Of a stretch of DNA of 64,000 nt, positions 1-9,357 are shown one piece after another. The position numbers were made by a program, and so were the translations under genes. Under the pieces are notes generated by a model that saw nothing but the letters and a program-made list of their open reading frames with translations, did no database searches and had not been told where the DNA came from. The DNA lies in assembly GCF_045984285.3 (NCBI RefSeq), contig NZ_JBJQIK030000007.1, forward strand, positions 186,001 through 250,000. The letters run 5' to 3'. Source of the DNA: Rugamonas sp045984285. GTDB taxonomy: Bacteria > Pseudomonadota > Gammaproteobacteria > Burkholderiales > Burkholderiaceae_D. How positions within the stretch are numbered: the first letter of the stretch is position 1; every line of letters begins with the position of its first letter.

Positions 1-894
1 GCCGCCCAGCGCCAGCGCGCCAACGTCGCCCATGAAGACCTGCGCCGGGTGCGTGTTGTACCAGAGGAAGGCCAGGCCCGCGCCTGCCATGGCGCCGCAG
101 AAGATAATCAGCTCGCCCGCGCCCGGAATGTGCGGAATGAACAGGTATTTCGAGTAGGTCGCACTGCCGGTGAGGTAGGCGAACAGGCCCAGCGCCGAAC
201 CCACCATCACGGTCGGCATGATGGCCAGGCCATCCAGGCCGTCGGTGAAGTTCACGGCGTTCGAGGTGCCCACGATCACGCAGTAGGTCAGCGCGATGAA
301 GCCCCACACGCCCAGCGGATAGCTGATGGTCTTGAAGAACGGCACGATCAGGTCGGCCTTCGGCGGCAGGTCCATCGAGAAGCCCGACTGCACCCAGGCC
401 CAGAACAGGTTCAGCACTTCCACCGGCGTCGGCGCCGACACGGAGAAGGCCAGGTACAGCGCCGCGCCGATGCCCACCAGCGACTGCCAGAAGTATTTTT
501 CGGCCGAGCGCATGCCCTCGGGATCCTGGCGCACCACCTTGCGGTAATCATCCACCCAGCCCACCAGGCCGAAGCCGATGGTAACGACCATCACCGGCCA
601 GATCAGGCGGTTGGACCAATCGCACCACAGGATGGTGGAAACGCCGACTGCGATCAGCAGCAGCACGCCGCCCATGGTTGGCGTGCCATGCTTCTTCAGG
701 TGGGTCTGCGGACCGTCGGTGCGCACGGCCTGCCCATACTTCATCGCGGTCAGCTTGCGGATCACCGCAGGACCGGCAACCAGGCCGATGACCAGCGCCG
801 TGATCGTCGCGAACACGGCGCGGAAGGTGATGAAGTTAAAGACGCGGAAGGCGCCGATATCGTCCTGCAGGAATTGTGCGAGCCAGAGCAGCAT
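1..894 (-). CDS. mraY: Phospho-N-acetylmuramoyl-pentapeptide transferase, partial (3' end outside window)
   Basis: Inner-membrane enzyme that moves phospho-MurNAc-pentapeptide from UDP to undecaprenyl phosphate, giving lipid I. The reverse strand is open from an ATG at 894 to base 1 (298 codons), so roughly the last 90 residues of a usual ~390-residue protein lie off the edge. The family signatures DDYRK, NFTDGLDGLA and FMGDVGALALGG are present, with several hydrophobic membrane segments. Its ATG shares one base with the murF stop (TAATG), which implies translational coupling in the dcw operon. Confidence 0.97.
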   Translation of the reverse strand, partial: MLLWLAQFLQDDIGAFRVFNFITFRAVFATITALVIGLVAGPAVIRKLTAMKYGQAVRTDGPQTHLKKHGTPTMGGVLLLIAVGVSTILWCDWSNRLIWPVMVVTIGFGLVGWVDDYRKVVRQDPEGMRSAEKYFWQSLVGIGAALYLAFSVSAPTPVEVLNLFWAWVQSGFSMDLPPKADLIVPFFKTISYPLGVWGFIALTYCVIVGTSNAVNFTDGLDGLAIMPTVMVGSALGLFAYLTGSATYSKYLFIPHIPGAGELIIFCGAMAGAGLAFLWYNTHPAQVFMGDVGALALGG

Positions 895-2309
895 TAGTGG
901 TTGTCCTTGTTAGCCTGTTGCGATCCAATCAAATGCTGCACGACCCGCTCCATTTTCATGAAACGGGAGCCCTTGATTAATACAGTGGTGTCCGGCGCCA
1001 CGGCTGCATCTACCGCCTGCAGCAATGCGTCGAACTGTTGGAAGTGTTGTGCGTGGCCTGCCATGTGGCTGGCCAGTTCGCCTGTTACCAGAACGTGCTC
1101 GATGCCCTTGCTCGCGGCATAGGCAGCAATCTCTTCGTGGAACTCGCGGCCCTGGGTGCCGACTTCGCCCATATCGCCCAGCACCAGTACGCGCGGTGCG
1201 GCGGCTTTCGCCAGCACGTCAATCGCGGCACGCACCGAATCGGGATTGGCGTTGTAGCTGTCGTCAATAACGGTGGCGCCGTTCGCGGCCTGCTTCTTCT
1301 GCAGGCGGCCGCTGACCGGCGCGAACGTATCCAGGCCCAGCTTGATCTGCGCGGCGGGAATTCCCGCTGCGCAGGTGCAGGCGATGGCGGCCAGCGCGTT
1401 CAGCACATTGTGTTCGCCCGCGGCCTGCAGGCCGATGAAGAACTGCAGCGGCTCGCCGCCCTGGCGCACGCTGACGAACATCTGGTTGCCGAAGTCGCCC
1501 GCGCGGTAGGTGCAGCTCACGTCCGCCTCCTTCGTCAGGCCGAAGGTGAGCACGCGGCGGCTGCCCGCCAGCTCGCGCCAGATAGGCGTGAATTCGTCCG
1601 ACTGCGGGAACACGGCCACGCCGTCCGCCGGCAGCGCGGCCAGCACGCTGCCGTTCTCGCGCGCCACGGCTTCCACCGTGTGCATGAATTCCTGGTGCTC
1701 GCGCTGCGCGTTGTTGACCATGCCGATGGTCGGCGCGGCGATGGCGCTCAGGCGGCCGATTTCGCCGGGATGGTTCATGCCCAGTTCCACCACCGCGGAC
1801 TTGTGCTGCGCGCCGAGGCGGAACAGGGTGAGCGGCACGCCGATCTCATTATTCAGGTTGCCGCGCGTGGCCAGGCGATTATCTTCGCCGTGGGCCGCCG
1901 CCAGGATGGAGGCAATCATTTCCTTCACCGTGGTCTTGCCGTTGCTGCCGGTGACACCGATCAGCGGCAGCGCGAACTTGCGGCGCCACCAGTTGGCGAT
2001 CTGGCCCAGCGCCGCCAGCGTATTCGGCACAATGATGGCAGGCAGGGTCCAGCCTTCCGGCAGCTGTTCCGCGATCACGGCGGCAGCGCCCTTCTCCGCG
2101 ACCTGCGGCAGGAAGTCGTGTGCATCGAACACTTCGCCGCGCAGGGCGACGAACAGCGCACCCGCAGGCACGGTGCGGCTGTCGGTGGACACGCCTTCGA
2201 ACTGCACCGCCAGCGCGGCCACGGCCGCGGCGCCGCCATCGGCCAGCACCGGCGCATACAGGCGCGCGCCGGGCAGCACGCTGAGGATCTGGTCGAGCGT
2301 GGCGCGCAT
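894..2309 (-). CDS. murF: UDP-N-acetylmuramoyl-tripeptide--D-alanyl-D-alanine ligase
   Basis: Cytoplasmic ATP-dependent Mur ligase that adds D-Ala-D-Ala to UDP-MurNAc-tripeptide, the last soluble precursor step. It has 471 residues, normal for MurF. The ATP-binding loop GSNGKTT lies at residues 121-127, followed by the central ligase domain and the C-terminal domain with a DSYNANPDS motif. Its start overlaps the murE stop by one base and its stop overlaps the mraY start, so it belongs to the same tightly packed operon. Confidence 0.97.
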   Translation of the reverse strand: MRATLDQILSVLPGARLYAPVLADGGAAAVAALAVQFEGVSTDSRTVPAGALFVALRGEVFDAHDFLPQVAEKGAAAVIAEQLPEGWTLPAIIVPNTLAALGQIANWWRRKFALPLIGVTGSNGKTTVKEMIASILAAAHGEDNRLATRGNLNNEIGVPLTLFRLGAQHKSAVVELGMNHPGEIGRLSAIAAPTIGMVNNAQREHQEFMHTVEAVARENGSVLAALPADGVAVFPQSDEFTPIWRELAGSRRVLTFGLTKEADVSCTYRAGDFGNQMFVSVRQGGEPLQFFIGLQAAGEHNVLNALAAIACTCAAGIPAAQIKLGLDTFAPVSGRLQKKQAANGATVIDDSYNANPDSVRAAIDVLAKAAAPRVLVLGDMGEVGTQGREFHEEIAAYAASKGIEHVLVTGELASHMAGHAQHFQQFDALLQAVDAAVAPDTTVLIKGSRFMKMERVVQHLIGSQQANKDNH

Positions 2310-3838
2310 CAGCCTGGCCTCATCATGGTCAGGCGGGCGGACAGCGCCAGCTGGGCGTGGTCTGCGTCCGAGAACGGCAGCTTCTTGCCCTTGATTTCCT
2401 GGTAAGGCTCATGGCCCTTCCCTGCCAGCAGGATCACGTCCTGCTTGCCCGCATGGCGGATTGCGGTGAGGATTGCGGTGGCGCGGTCTTCCACGGTCTC
2501 GAACACGGAGGACGGGTGTTTGGGGTCCATGCCTGCAACGATCTGTTCAATGATGGAATGCGGGTCTTCGCTGCGCGGGTTATCGCTGGTGACGAGCACG
2601 TGGTCGGCGGCCTGCGAAATGCGGCCCATCTGCGGGCGCTTGCCCGGATCGCGGTCGCCGCCGCAGCCGAACACACACCACAGTTTGCCACCACGGTCGC
2701 CGGCCACGTCGCGCAATACGGCGATGGTTTTCTCCAGCGCGTCCGGCGTGTGGGCATAATCGATGACCACCATCGGCGTGTCGTTGCCGCCTACCAGCTG
2801 CATGCGGCCCGGCGGCGGCGTCAGGGTCTCGACGGCATCGATGGCGGCCTTCAGCGCGATTCCCTTGGCCAGCAGCGCGCCTAGTACGCCCAGCGCATTG
2901 CTCACATTGAAGGAACCGACCAGCTGCGTTTTCACGTTGGCGCTGCCGAGCGGCGAATCGAGGTGGAATTCGGTGCCGATGTTACGGCTGCGTACCTGGC
3001 TGGCGCGCAGCATGGTCACGCCGTCCAGGTCCGGCAGCGCCGCGGCGTCCGCCAGCGTGTAGCCGATGACCTGCACCTTGCCCTGCACATGCTTTGCCAG
3101 GCGCCGGCCCATCGGGTCATCCAGGTTCAGCACGGCGGTTTTCAGGCCGGGCCAGTCGAACAGCTTCGTTTTTGCCGCCTCATAGGCTTCCATGGTGCCG
3201 TGGAAGTCCAGGTGGTCGCGCGTGAGGTTGGTAAACAGCGCCACGTCGAAATGCATGCCTGCCACGCGGCCCTGTTCCAGGCCGATGGAGGAGGCTTCGA
3301 TGGCCAGCGACTTTGCGCCGGCGGCGCGGCATTCGTCCAGCGTGCGCGCCAGCAGCACCTGATCCGGCGTGGTGTAGCCGGTGGAGCTGAATTCGGGTTC
3401 GCCGCGGCCATGGAACAGGCCCACGCCCAGCGTGCCGATAACGGCCGTGGTATCGCCGCCGCGCGACAGCGCGTGGCCCAGCCATACGGCGGTGGAGGTC
3501 TTGCCATTGGTGCCGGTGACGGCCACCGTGAACATGCCGCTGTCCGGCATATTGTAGAAGGCATGGGCGATCGGGCCGGCCTGCTGCTTCAGCGATTCCA
3601 CCGCCAGCGAAGCGGCTTTCCATTCGGGCTTCCAGCTGAAACCTGCGGGGTCGTAGACCACGGCGGCTGCGCCCTGCTCAATCGCCGTCTCAATGAAAGT
3701 GCGCCCGTCGCCGGCATCGCCGGGATAGGCAAAGAACACATCGCCCGGCTTGATGCGGCGCGAGTCCGAGGCCAGCTGCCCGTTGGGCGCTGCCTGTTTG
3801 ATCCAGTTGCTGATTTCTTGCTTAGTCATCGTATTCAT
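2309..3838 (-). CDS. murE: UDP-N-acetylmuramoyl-L-alanyl-D-glutamate--2,6-diaminopimelate ligase
   Basis: Mur ligase that adds the third stem-peptide residue. It has 509 residues, with the ATP-binding motif TGTNGKTS at 108-115. The motif DNPR at 419-422 is the known signature for meso-diaminopimelate rather than lysine, so the peptidoglycan is inferred to be the Gram-negative A1-gamma type. It sits between ftsI and murF with single-base overlaps. Confidence 0.97.
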   Translation of the reverse strand: MNTMTKQEISNWIKQAAPNGQLASDSRRIKPGDVFFAYPGDAGDGRTFIETAIEQGAAAVVYDPAGFSWKPEWKAASLAVESLKQQAGPIAHAFYNMPDSGMFTVAVTGTNGKTSTAVWLGHALSRGGDTTAVIGTLGVGLFHGRGEPEFSSTGYTTPDQVLLARTLDECRAAGAKSLAIEASSIGLEQGRVAGMHFDVALFTNLTRDHLDFHGTMEAYEAAKTKLFDWPGLKTAVLNLDDPMGRRLAKHVQGKVQVIGYTLADAAALPDLDGVTMLRASQVRSRNIGTEFHLDSPLGSANVKTQLVGSFNVSNALGVLGALLAKGIALKAAIDAVETLTPPPGRMQLVGGNDTPMVVIDYAHTPDALEKTIAVLRDVAGDRGGKLWCVFGCGGDRDPGKRPQMGRISQAADHVLVTSDNPRSEDPHSIIEQIVAGMDPKHPSSVFETVEDRATAILTAIRHAGKQDVILLAGKGHEPYQEIKGKKLPFSDADHAQLALSARLTMMRPG

Positions 3839-5619
3839 TACATGGCCTCCGGTCCGGTATCGGTCGGAATCACGATTTCGGTCACGGACGAATCCGGAGG
3901 CACGTTCATGGCGCGCAGAGCGTTCTCTGCGACCTTGGCAAAAGTAGGCGCGGCGACCTGGCCGCCGAAGTGGCCGCCCTGGGTCGGCTCATCGATCATG
4001 ACGGCGATGATGAAGCGCGGGTTCGACATCGGCACCATGCCGACGAAGGAACCGATGTATTTACGCGGTATCGCATAGCGGCCGTTTTCCACCTTGTAGG
4101 CGGTGCCGGTCTTGCCGCCCACGCGGTAGCCGGGAATCTGCGCCTGCTTGGCGGTGCCGTCCTTGCCGGAGACCACAGCCTCCAGCATTTCGCGCATATC
4201 GCGCGCAGTCTGCGGCTTGATGATCTGCTGGCCCACGGGCTGCTCCGTCACCTTCTGGAAGGACAGCGGAATGGTGTCGCCGTCGCGCGCGAACATCATG
4301 TAGGAGCGCGCCAGCTGGATCAGCGACACCGAAATGCCGTTACCGTAGCTCATGGTGGCCTGTTCCACCGGACGCCAGGATTTATAAGGACGCACGCGGC
4401 CCGCCACGGCGCCGGGGAAGCCCCACTTCGGCTGCTGGCCGAAGCCGACTTTGGTGAACATCTCCCACATCTCCTGCGGCGGCATGCTGAGCGCCATCTT
4501 GGAAGTGCCGATGTTGGAGGACATCTCGATGATCTGCTTCACGTCGATCACGCCGTGCGGCTTGGTGTCCGTGATGGTGCGGTCGAAAATGGTGAGGCGG
4601 CCGTTGCCGGTATCGATCTGCGTATGCGGCTTGACGCGGCCGCTGTCCAGCGCCAGCGCCACGGTAATCGGCTTCAGCGTGGAACCGGGCTCGAAGGAGT
4701 CGGTCATCACGCGGTTGCGCAGCTGCGCGCCGGTCAGCTGGCGGCGGTTGTTCGGGTCGTAGCTTGGGTAGTTGGCCAGCGCCAGCACTTCGCCCGTGTG
4801 CACGTCCAGCACCACGGCGGCGCCGGCCTTGGCCTTGAATTTCTCCACGGCGCCCTTCAGCTGGGTGAAGGCGATGTACTGGATCTTGGAATCGACCGAC
4901 AGCACCAGGTCCTTGCCGTCATGCGGCTCGTGCTTGGCGCCGATGTCTTCCACGATGCGGCCCAGGCGGTCCTTGATCACGCGGCGCGAGCCGGGCGTGC
5001 CGACCAGGGTTTTCTGCTGCGCCAGTTCCATGCTTTCCTGGCCCACATCTTCCACATTGGTAAAGCCCACCACGTGGGTCATCACTTCGCCTTGCGGGTA
5101 GAAGCGCTTGTATTCCTTGCGGGTGTCGATGCCGTCGATCTTCAGCGCGATGATCTGGTCGGCCACATCCTGCTCCACCTGGCGCTTCAGGTAAACGAAG
5201 TTGCGGTCCGAATCCAGCTTCTTGCGCAGTTCCACCTCGCTCATCTCCAGCAGGTTCGCCAGCTTGCGGATCTTGTCGGCAGGCGCCTGCAGCACATCGT
5301 CCGGAATCGCCCAGATGGCTTTCACGGGAACGGAAGATGCCAGCACCTGGCCATTGCGGTCGGTGATCTTGCCGCGCGTTGCGGGCAGTTCGATGGTGCG
5401 CGCGTAGCGGATTTCGCCCTGCTTCTGCAGGAACTGGGTGGACAGGCCCTGCAGCCACAGTGCGCGGCCGGCCAGCGCGGCGAAGGCCGCGAACAGCACG
5501 AACAGCACCACGCGCGAGCGCCAGGTCGGCAGGCGCACGGCCAGCACGGGGCTCTTCGAGAAGGACACGCCCTTCGAAGCCGCAACGCGGGAGCTGCTCA
5601 GGCCACTGGTGGCGCGCAT
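3838..5619 (-). CDS. ftsI: Peptidoglycan D,D-transpeptidase FtsI (PBP3)
   Basis: Division-specific penicillin-binding protein that crosslinks septal peptidoglycan. I take the ATG at 5619 (593 residues) rather than the 44-codon longer frame, because this ATG overlaps the ftsL stop in the TAATG pattern used throughout the operon. A short cytoplasmic tail precedes one membrane helix at about residues 37-55, then the dimerisation and transpeptidase domains. The catalytic SxxK is S313-T-L-K316 (in FEPGSTLKP), followed by an SSN motif and a KTGT motif. Confidence 0.96.
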   Translation of the reverse strand: MRATSGLSSSRVAASKGVSFSKSPVLAVRLPTWRSRVVLFVLFAAFAALAGRALWLQGLSTQFLQKQGEIRYARTIELPATRGKITDRNGQVLASSVPVKAIWAIPDDVLQAPADKIRKLANLLEMSEVELRKKLDSDRNFVYLKRQVEQDVADQIIALKIDGIDTRKEYKRFYPQGEVMTHVVGFTNVEDVGQESMELAQQKTLVGTPGSRRVIKDRLGRIVEDIGAKHEPHDGKDLVLSVDSKIQYIAFTQLKGAVEKFKAKAGAAVVLDVHTGEVLALANYPSYDPNNRRQLTGAQLRNRVMTDSFEPGSTLKPITVALALDSGRVKPHTQIDTGNGRLTIFDRTITDTKPHGVIDVKQIIEMSSNIGTSKMALSMPPQEMWEMFTKVGFGQQPKWGFPGAVAGRVRPYKSWRPVEQATMSYGNGISVSLIQLARSYMMFARDGDTIPLSFQKVTEQPVGQQIIKPQTARDMREMLEAVVSGKDGTAKQAQIPGYRVGGKTGTAYKVENGRYAIPRKYIGSFVGMVPMSNPRFIIAVMIDEPTQGGHFGGQVAAPTFAKVAENALRAMNVPPDSSVTEIVIPTDTGPEAM

Positions 5620-5891
5620 TATTTCTCGCCCTCCGTCAGGTACTGGGTGCGTGCGGGGGTCAGCTGGGTCATCGACAGGTCGCGCCGCGCAATTTCTTCG
5701 ATACGCGCATGCTTGCCCAGCGTTGACTGGTCCAGCTGCAGCTGCGCCCATTCGATATCGAGCTGGCGCGCCTGGCTCTGGGTGCGTTCCAGTTCAATGA
5801 ACAGGTGGCGCGCCTGGTACTGCGACTTCACCAGTGACAAGGCGCACAGCACCAGCAGCGCGGTCAGCACGATATTGATCTTGCCGCTCAT
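5619..5891 (-). CDS. ftsL: Cell division protein FtsL
   Basis: Small bitopic divisome protein (90 residues) that partners FtsB and FtsQ and activates FtsI/FtsW. It shows a short N-terminus, one hydrophobic helix at about residues 6-20, and a heptad-rich periplasmic segment (SQYQARHLFIELERTQSQ) consistent with a coiled coil. FtsL is poorly conserved in sequence; position between rsmH and ftsI and topology make the call. Its start overlaps the rsmH stop by 4 bases. Confidence 0.93.
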   Translation of the reverse strand: MSGKINIVLTALLVLCALSLVKSQYQARHLFIELERTQSQARQLDIEWAQLQLDQSTLGKHARIEEIARRDLSMTQLTPARTQYLTEGEK

Positions 5892-6853
5892 TGCAGCGCT
5901 CCTTTCGGAGCAAGGCGCAATGCCACGCGCATGACGGCGGAACGGGCGCGCGGATTGGCTTCCACTTCCTCGTCCGACGGCTTGACCTTGGCCAGCAGCT
6001 TGAGTTCAGGCTGCGGCAGGTCTACGGCGCGGATCGGCAGCCGGCGGTCCGGCTGCGGCACATTGGCGCGTTCGGCAAAGAAGCGCTTCACCATGCGGTC
6101 TTCCAGCGAGTGGAAGCTGATGATCGCAATGATGCCGCCGGGCGCCAGCGCTTCATAAGCCTGCTTCAGACCTGCTTCGAGATCTTCAAGCTCTTTATTG
6201 ATGAAAATCCGGATAGCCTGAAAGGTCCGAGTGGCCGGATCTTTGCCCTTCTCCCGGGTTTTGACCGCGCCTGCCACGATACCGGCAAGCTGTCGTGTGC
6301 TTGAAATTGGTTCGACTGCCCGGCGAGCAACAATCGCCTTTGCAATCTGAAAAGCAAACCGTTCTTCCCCATATTCCTTTATCACCTTTTCCAGTGTCTG
6401 TTCGGTTTCTGTGGCGAGCCACTCCGCCGCCGACATGCCGCGCGTGGTGTCCATGCGCATGTCGAGCGGACCATCGTTACGGAAACTGAAGCCGCGCGCC
6501 GCGTCATCCACCTGCGGCGACGAGATGCCAAGGTCCAGCAGGATGCCGTCCACCTTGCCGATACCGCGTTCGGCGAGGGCGTCCGCCATCGTGGCGAAGC
6601 TGTCATGCACGATCGTGAAGCGCTGGTCCCTGATCTGTTCCGCGGTGGCGATGGCCTGCGGATCCTTGTCGAAGGCGATCAGGCGCGCGTTGGCGCCGAG
6701 CTTCGAGAGAATCAGGCGGCTATGGCCGCCGCGGCCGAAAGTACCGTCGATGTATGTGCCGTTGGCGCGCGCGCCCTCCAGATCAAGCGCATTCACCGCT
6801 TCATCTAGCAGCACCGTGCGATGCTGATATTCGGGCACTGCTGTCGTGGTCAT
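5888..6853 (-). CDS. rsmH: 16S rRNA (cytosine(1402)-N(4))-methyltransferase
   Basis: SAM-dependent enzyme (formerly MraW) that N4-methylates C1402 in the 16S decoding centre. It has 321 residues, with a SAM-binding loop YIDGTFGRGGHS near the N-terminus, DLGISSPQVD, and the C-terminal IISFHSLEDRMVKRFF motif typical of the family. It starts 9 bp after the mraZ stop in the dcw operon. Confidence 0.97.
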   Translation of the reverse strand: MTTTAVPEYQHRTVLLDEAVNALDLEGARANGTYIDGTFGRGGHSRLILSKLGANARLIAFDKDPQAIATAEQIRDQRFTIVHDSFATMADALAERGIGKVDGILLDLGISSPQVDDAARGFSFRNDGPLDMRMDTTRGMSAAEWLATETEQTLEKVIKEYGEERFAFQIAKAIVARRAVEPISSTRQLAGIVAGAVKTREKGKDPATRTFQAIRIFINKELEDLEAGLKQAYEALAPGGIIAIISFHSLEDRMVKRFFAERANVPQPDRRLPIRAVDLPQPELKLLAKVKPSDEEVEANPRARSAVMRVALRLAPKGALQ

Positions 6854-6862
6854 CGGCAGGCC

Positions 6863-7291
6863 TCAGAAGGAGAAATCGGAAAGGGTGTCGGGCATGCCGA
6901 CATCGATGGTGGCCTGCTCGTTTTCGGCACGCTTGGCCGGATCCCAGATTTCGAAGTGGGTCAGCATGCCGGACAGGACGACCTCGCGGCCCAGGCCCAC
7001 GGCATCGCGCAGCTCGGGCGCCACCAGGATGCGGCCGGCCGAATCCATCTCGACATCGCTCGCATTGCCCAGCAGGATGCGCTGCCAGCCGCGGGCCGAC
7101 ATCGGCCACGCCGCGATCTGGTCGCGCTTCGCTTCCCACACATGGCGGGGATACATCAGCAGGCAGCCGTCCGGGTGTTTCGTGAGCGTGAGGCGGCCTT
7201 CGCACTGAATCATCAGTGCGTCACGATGCTTGGCCGGAATCGACATCCTGCCTTTCGCATCGAGAGTGATCGCGGAAGCCCCCTGGAACAC
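6863..7291 (-). CDS. mraZ: Transcriptional regulator MraZ
   Basis: First gene of the dcw operon. It is a 142-residue DNA-binding protein with two SpoVT/AbrB-like repeats (MSIPAKHRD in the first, DSAGRILVAPELRD in the second). In E. coli, MraZ represses its own operon by binding short direct repeats next to the promoter. Matching repeats lie upstream here at 7359-7393, so autoregulation is likely. Confidence 0.96.
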   Translation of the reverse strand: MFQGASAITLDAKGRMSIPAKHRDALMIQCEGRLTLTKHPDGCLLMYPRHVWEAKRDQIAAWPMSARGWQRILLGNASDVEMDSAGRILVAPELRDAVGLGREVVLSGMLTHFEIWDPAKRAENEQATIDVGMPDTLSDFSF

Positions 7292-7358
7292 GGCTGTTCT
7301 TTCTATCTATCCCTAATGTTGTCCGTCATTTTGTGCAGCGCTTTTCTCGCCAAAAAAT

Positions 7359-7393
7359 CCCACAAAACTACACTTTTTCACACAGATGCCCAC
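7359..7393 (-). promoter_or_regulatory. Candidate MraZ operator: four direct repeats, 10-bp period
   Basis: On the minus strand four pentamers, GTGGG, GTGTG, GTGTA and GTGGG, sit at 7389-7393, 7379-7383, 7369-7373 and 7359-7363, exactly 10 bp apart. MraZ in E. coli is known to bind TGGG-type repeats separated by 5 bp in this position. The first repeat abuts the -10 box of the mraZ promoter, so binding should block initiation. Confidence 0.8.
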
Positions 7394-7420
7394 TTTAGAG
7401 TAAGCAAAACTGGTGGTCAA
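7392..7420 (-). promoter_or_regulatory. Sigma-70-type promoter of the mraZ/dcw operon
   Basis: The minus strand has TTGACC (7415-7420), a 17-bp spacer and TAAAGT (7392-7397), a good match to -35/-10. The predicted start near 7385 gives a leader of about 95 nt before mraZ. It overlaps the first MraZ repeat. Confidence 0.65.
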
Positions 7421-7836
7421 GCGATTTCCAATTGGAAAAAACCGGTTTTTAGTAATGAAATTAAGGACTTAGCGCGCATCGTTGAAGCGAGCTCACGTGA
7501 AAATGTGTCGAGAAATTAGATACTTAGGCGGGATAGTGAAAGTGCTACCTCATCTGCGCAACCGTGTCCGGCGCTACAAAATTGGTACAAACAAAATTAA
7601 AACAAATGCATAAGGTTGCAAGTTGGCAACGAACACGTCGCGTACGGGCGACAGCCGCAAATTTGCCGGAAATTGCCCTGAACAGGCGGGAGCGCGGCAG
7701 TTTTCACCACCGCCCCGGAGGAGCGGCTGCTCAGGAATTCAGCAGCAACGATGCTTGAGGGAAACAAGTTGTATAGACAAATTTACGCTGCCGTGCAGCG
7801 CCTGCCGCCATTATACGCAGGCCATGCTGCAGTGCT

Positions 7837-9330
7837 TCAATCGAGCGGCGCGGCCCAGGATTTGGCCCGTTCGACGGCGCGCGACCAGCGCTGCATCAGG
7901 GCGGCGCGGCGCTCATTGTCCATGGCTGGCTCGAAGCGGCGCTCGCACTCCCATTGCGCCGCGATCTCCTCGCGCGAAGCCCAGAAACCGGAGGCCAGGC
8001 CGGCCAGGTAGGCGGCGCCGAGCGCCGTGGTCTCGGTAACGCGCGGGCGCAGCACCGGCACGCCGAGCAGGTCGGCCTGGAACTGCATCAGCATGTCGTT
8101 GCGCGCCGCCCCGCCGTCGGCCCGCACTTCGGCCACAGGAATGGCGGCATCGCGCTGCATGGCGGCCAGCAGCTCGGCGCTCTGGTAGGCGATGGATTCG
8201 ACGGCGGCGCGCGCAATATGCGCTTGCGTACTGCCGCGCGTCAGACCGGCGATGGCGCCGCGCGCATAGGGATCCCAGTGCGGCGCGCCCAGCCCCGTGA
8301 AGGCCGGCACCAGCAGCACGCCGCCGCTGTCCGGCACACTGGCGGCCAGCGCTTCCACGTCCGAAGACTGCCGGATGATGCCCAGCCCGTCGCGCAGCCA
8401 CTGCACGGTGGCGCCGCCCATGAAGACGCTGCCTTCCAGCAGGTAGTCGGTGGCGCCGTCCACCCGCCAGCCCACGGTGGACAGCAGGCGGTTATGCGAC
8501 ACGCGCGGGTGGGCGCCCGCATGCATCAGCATGAAGCACCCGGTGCCGTAGGTATTCTTCACCATGCCGGGCTGGTGGCAGGCCTGGCCGAAGGTGGCGG
8601 CCTGCTGGTCGCCCGCGATGCCGGCCAGCGGCACCGCTTCGCCGAACAGCTCCTCGTGCGTCATGCCCACCTCTTCGCTGGAGGACACCACCTGCGGCAG
8701 CAGGGAGGCCGGAATGCGGAACAGCGCCAGCAGGTCCGCGTCCCAGCGCATCAGGTGGATGTTGAACAGCATGGTGCGCGAAGCATTGCTGACGTCCGTC
8801 ACGTGCACGCCGCACAGCTTGAAGGCCAGCCAGCTGTCCACGGTGCCGAAACACAGTTCGCCGCGTTCGGCGCGTTCGCGGGCGCCCGGCACGTGGTCGA
8901 GCAGCCATTTCAGCTTGGTGGCGGAAAAATAGGCATCCAGTTCCAGGCCGGTGCATTCGCAGATCAGCTTGGCCTTGCCCTCGGCGCGCAGCTGTTCGCA
9001 GTAGTCGGCGGTGCGCCGGTCCTGCCACACGATGGCGGGCGCCACCGGCTGGCCGGTCAGGCGGTCCCACAGCACCGTGGTTTCGCGCTGGTTGGCGATG
9101 CCGATGGCCTGCAGCTGCGCAGCCTGCACGCCCTGTTCGGCCAGCACCTTGCGCGCCACGGCAAGCTGGCTCTCCCAGATGTCCTTGGGATCGTGTTCAA
9201 CCCAGCCCGGTTGCGGAAAGTGCTGGGGATATTCCTGCGCTGCGCTGCCGCACAGCCGGCCGCGCTGGTCAAAGAGGATTGCGCGGGAGCTGGTGGTGCC
9301 CTGATCTAACGCCAGGATGTATTTTTTCAT
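7837..9330 (-). CDS. glpK: Glycerol kinase
   Basis: Phosphorylates glycerol to sn-glycerol 3-phosphate in the cytoplasm. It has 497 residues, the usual length. The N-terminal phosphate loop DQGTTSSR is at residues 8-15, and the FGGY-family signature region (MFNIHLMRWD) and C-terminal ADGGAARNDMLMQFQADLLG are present. It stands alone without glpF or glpD nearby. The ATG at 9330 has no obvious Shine-Dalgarno and lies about 28 bp after the 3' end of rnpB, with no terminator visible between them. Confidence 0.96.
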   Translation of the reverse strand: MKKYILALDQGTTSSRAILFDQRGRLCGSAAQEYPQHFPQPGWVEHDPKDIWESQLAVARKVLAEQGVQAAQLQAIGIANQRETTVLWDRLTGQPVAPAIVWQDRRTADYCEQLRAEGKAKLICECTGLELDAYFSATKLKWLLDHVPGARERAERGELCFGTVDSWLAFKLCGVHVTDVSNASRTMLFNIHLMRWDADLLALFRIPASLLPQVVSSSEEVGMTHEELFGEAVPLAGIAGDQQAATFGQACHQPGMVKNTYGTGCFMLMHAGAHPRVSHNRLLSTVGWRVDGATDYLLEGSVFMGGATVQWLRDGLGIIRQSSDVEALAASVPDSGGVLLVPAFTGLGAPHWDPYARGAIAGLTRGSTQAHIARAAVESIAYQSAELLAAMQRDAAIPVAEVRADGGAARNDMLMQFQADLLGVPVLRPRVTETTALGAAYLAGLASGFWASREEIAAQWECERRFEPAMDNERRAALMQRWSRAVERAKSWAAPLD

Positions 9331-9357
9331 CGGCGAATCCGAAGAAAGGAATTAGTT

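Larger units (their letters stand above)
7292..7836. other. Intergenic region between glpK and mraZ
   Basis: 545 bp, clearly more AT-rich than its surroundings between about 7310 and 7640. It holds the mraZ promoter and operator (7359-7420). The rest carries only short frames without ribosome-binding sites, and I see no convincing terminator for glpK. Confidence 0.6.

Noticed and set aside
3970..5934. A 654-codon plus-strand frame opposite ftsI and ftsL
   Set aside because: Same shadow effect; the translation is rich in His, Arg and Ala and has no recognisable motif.
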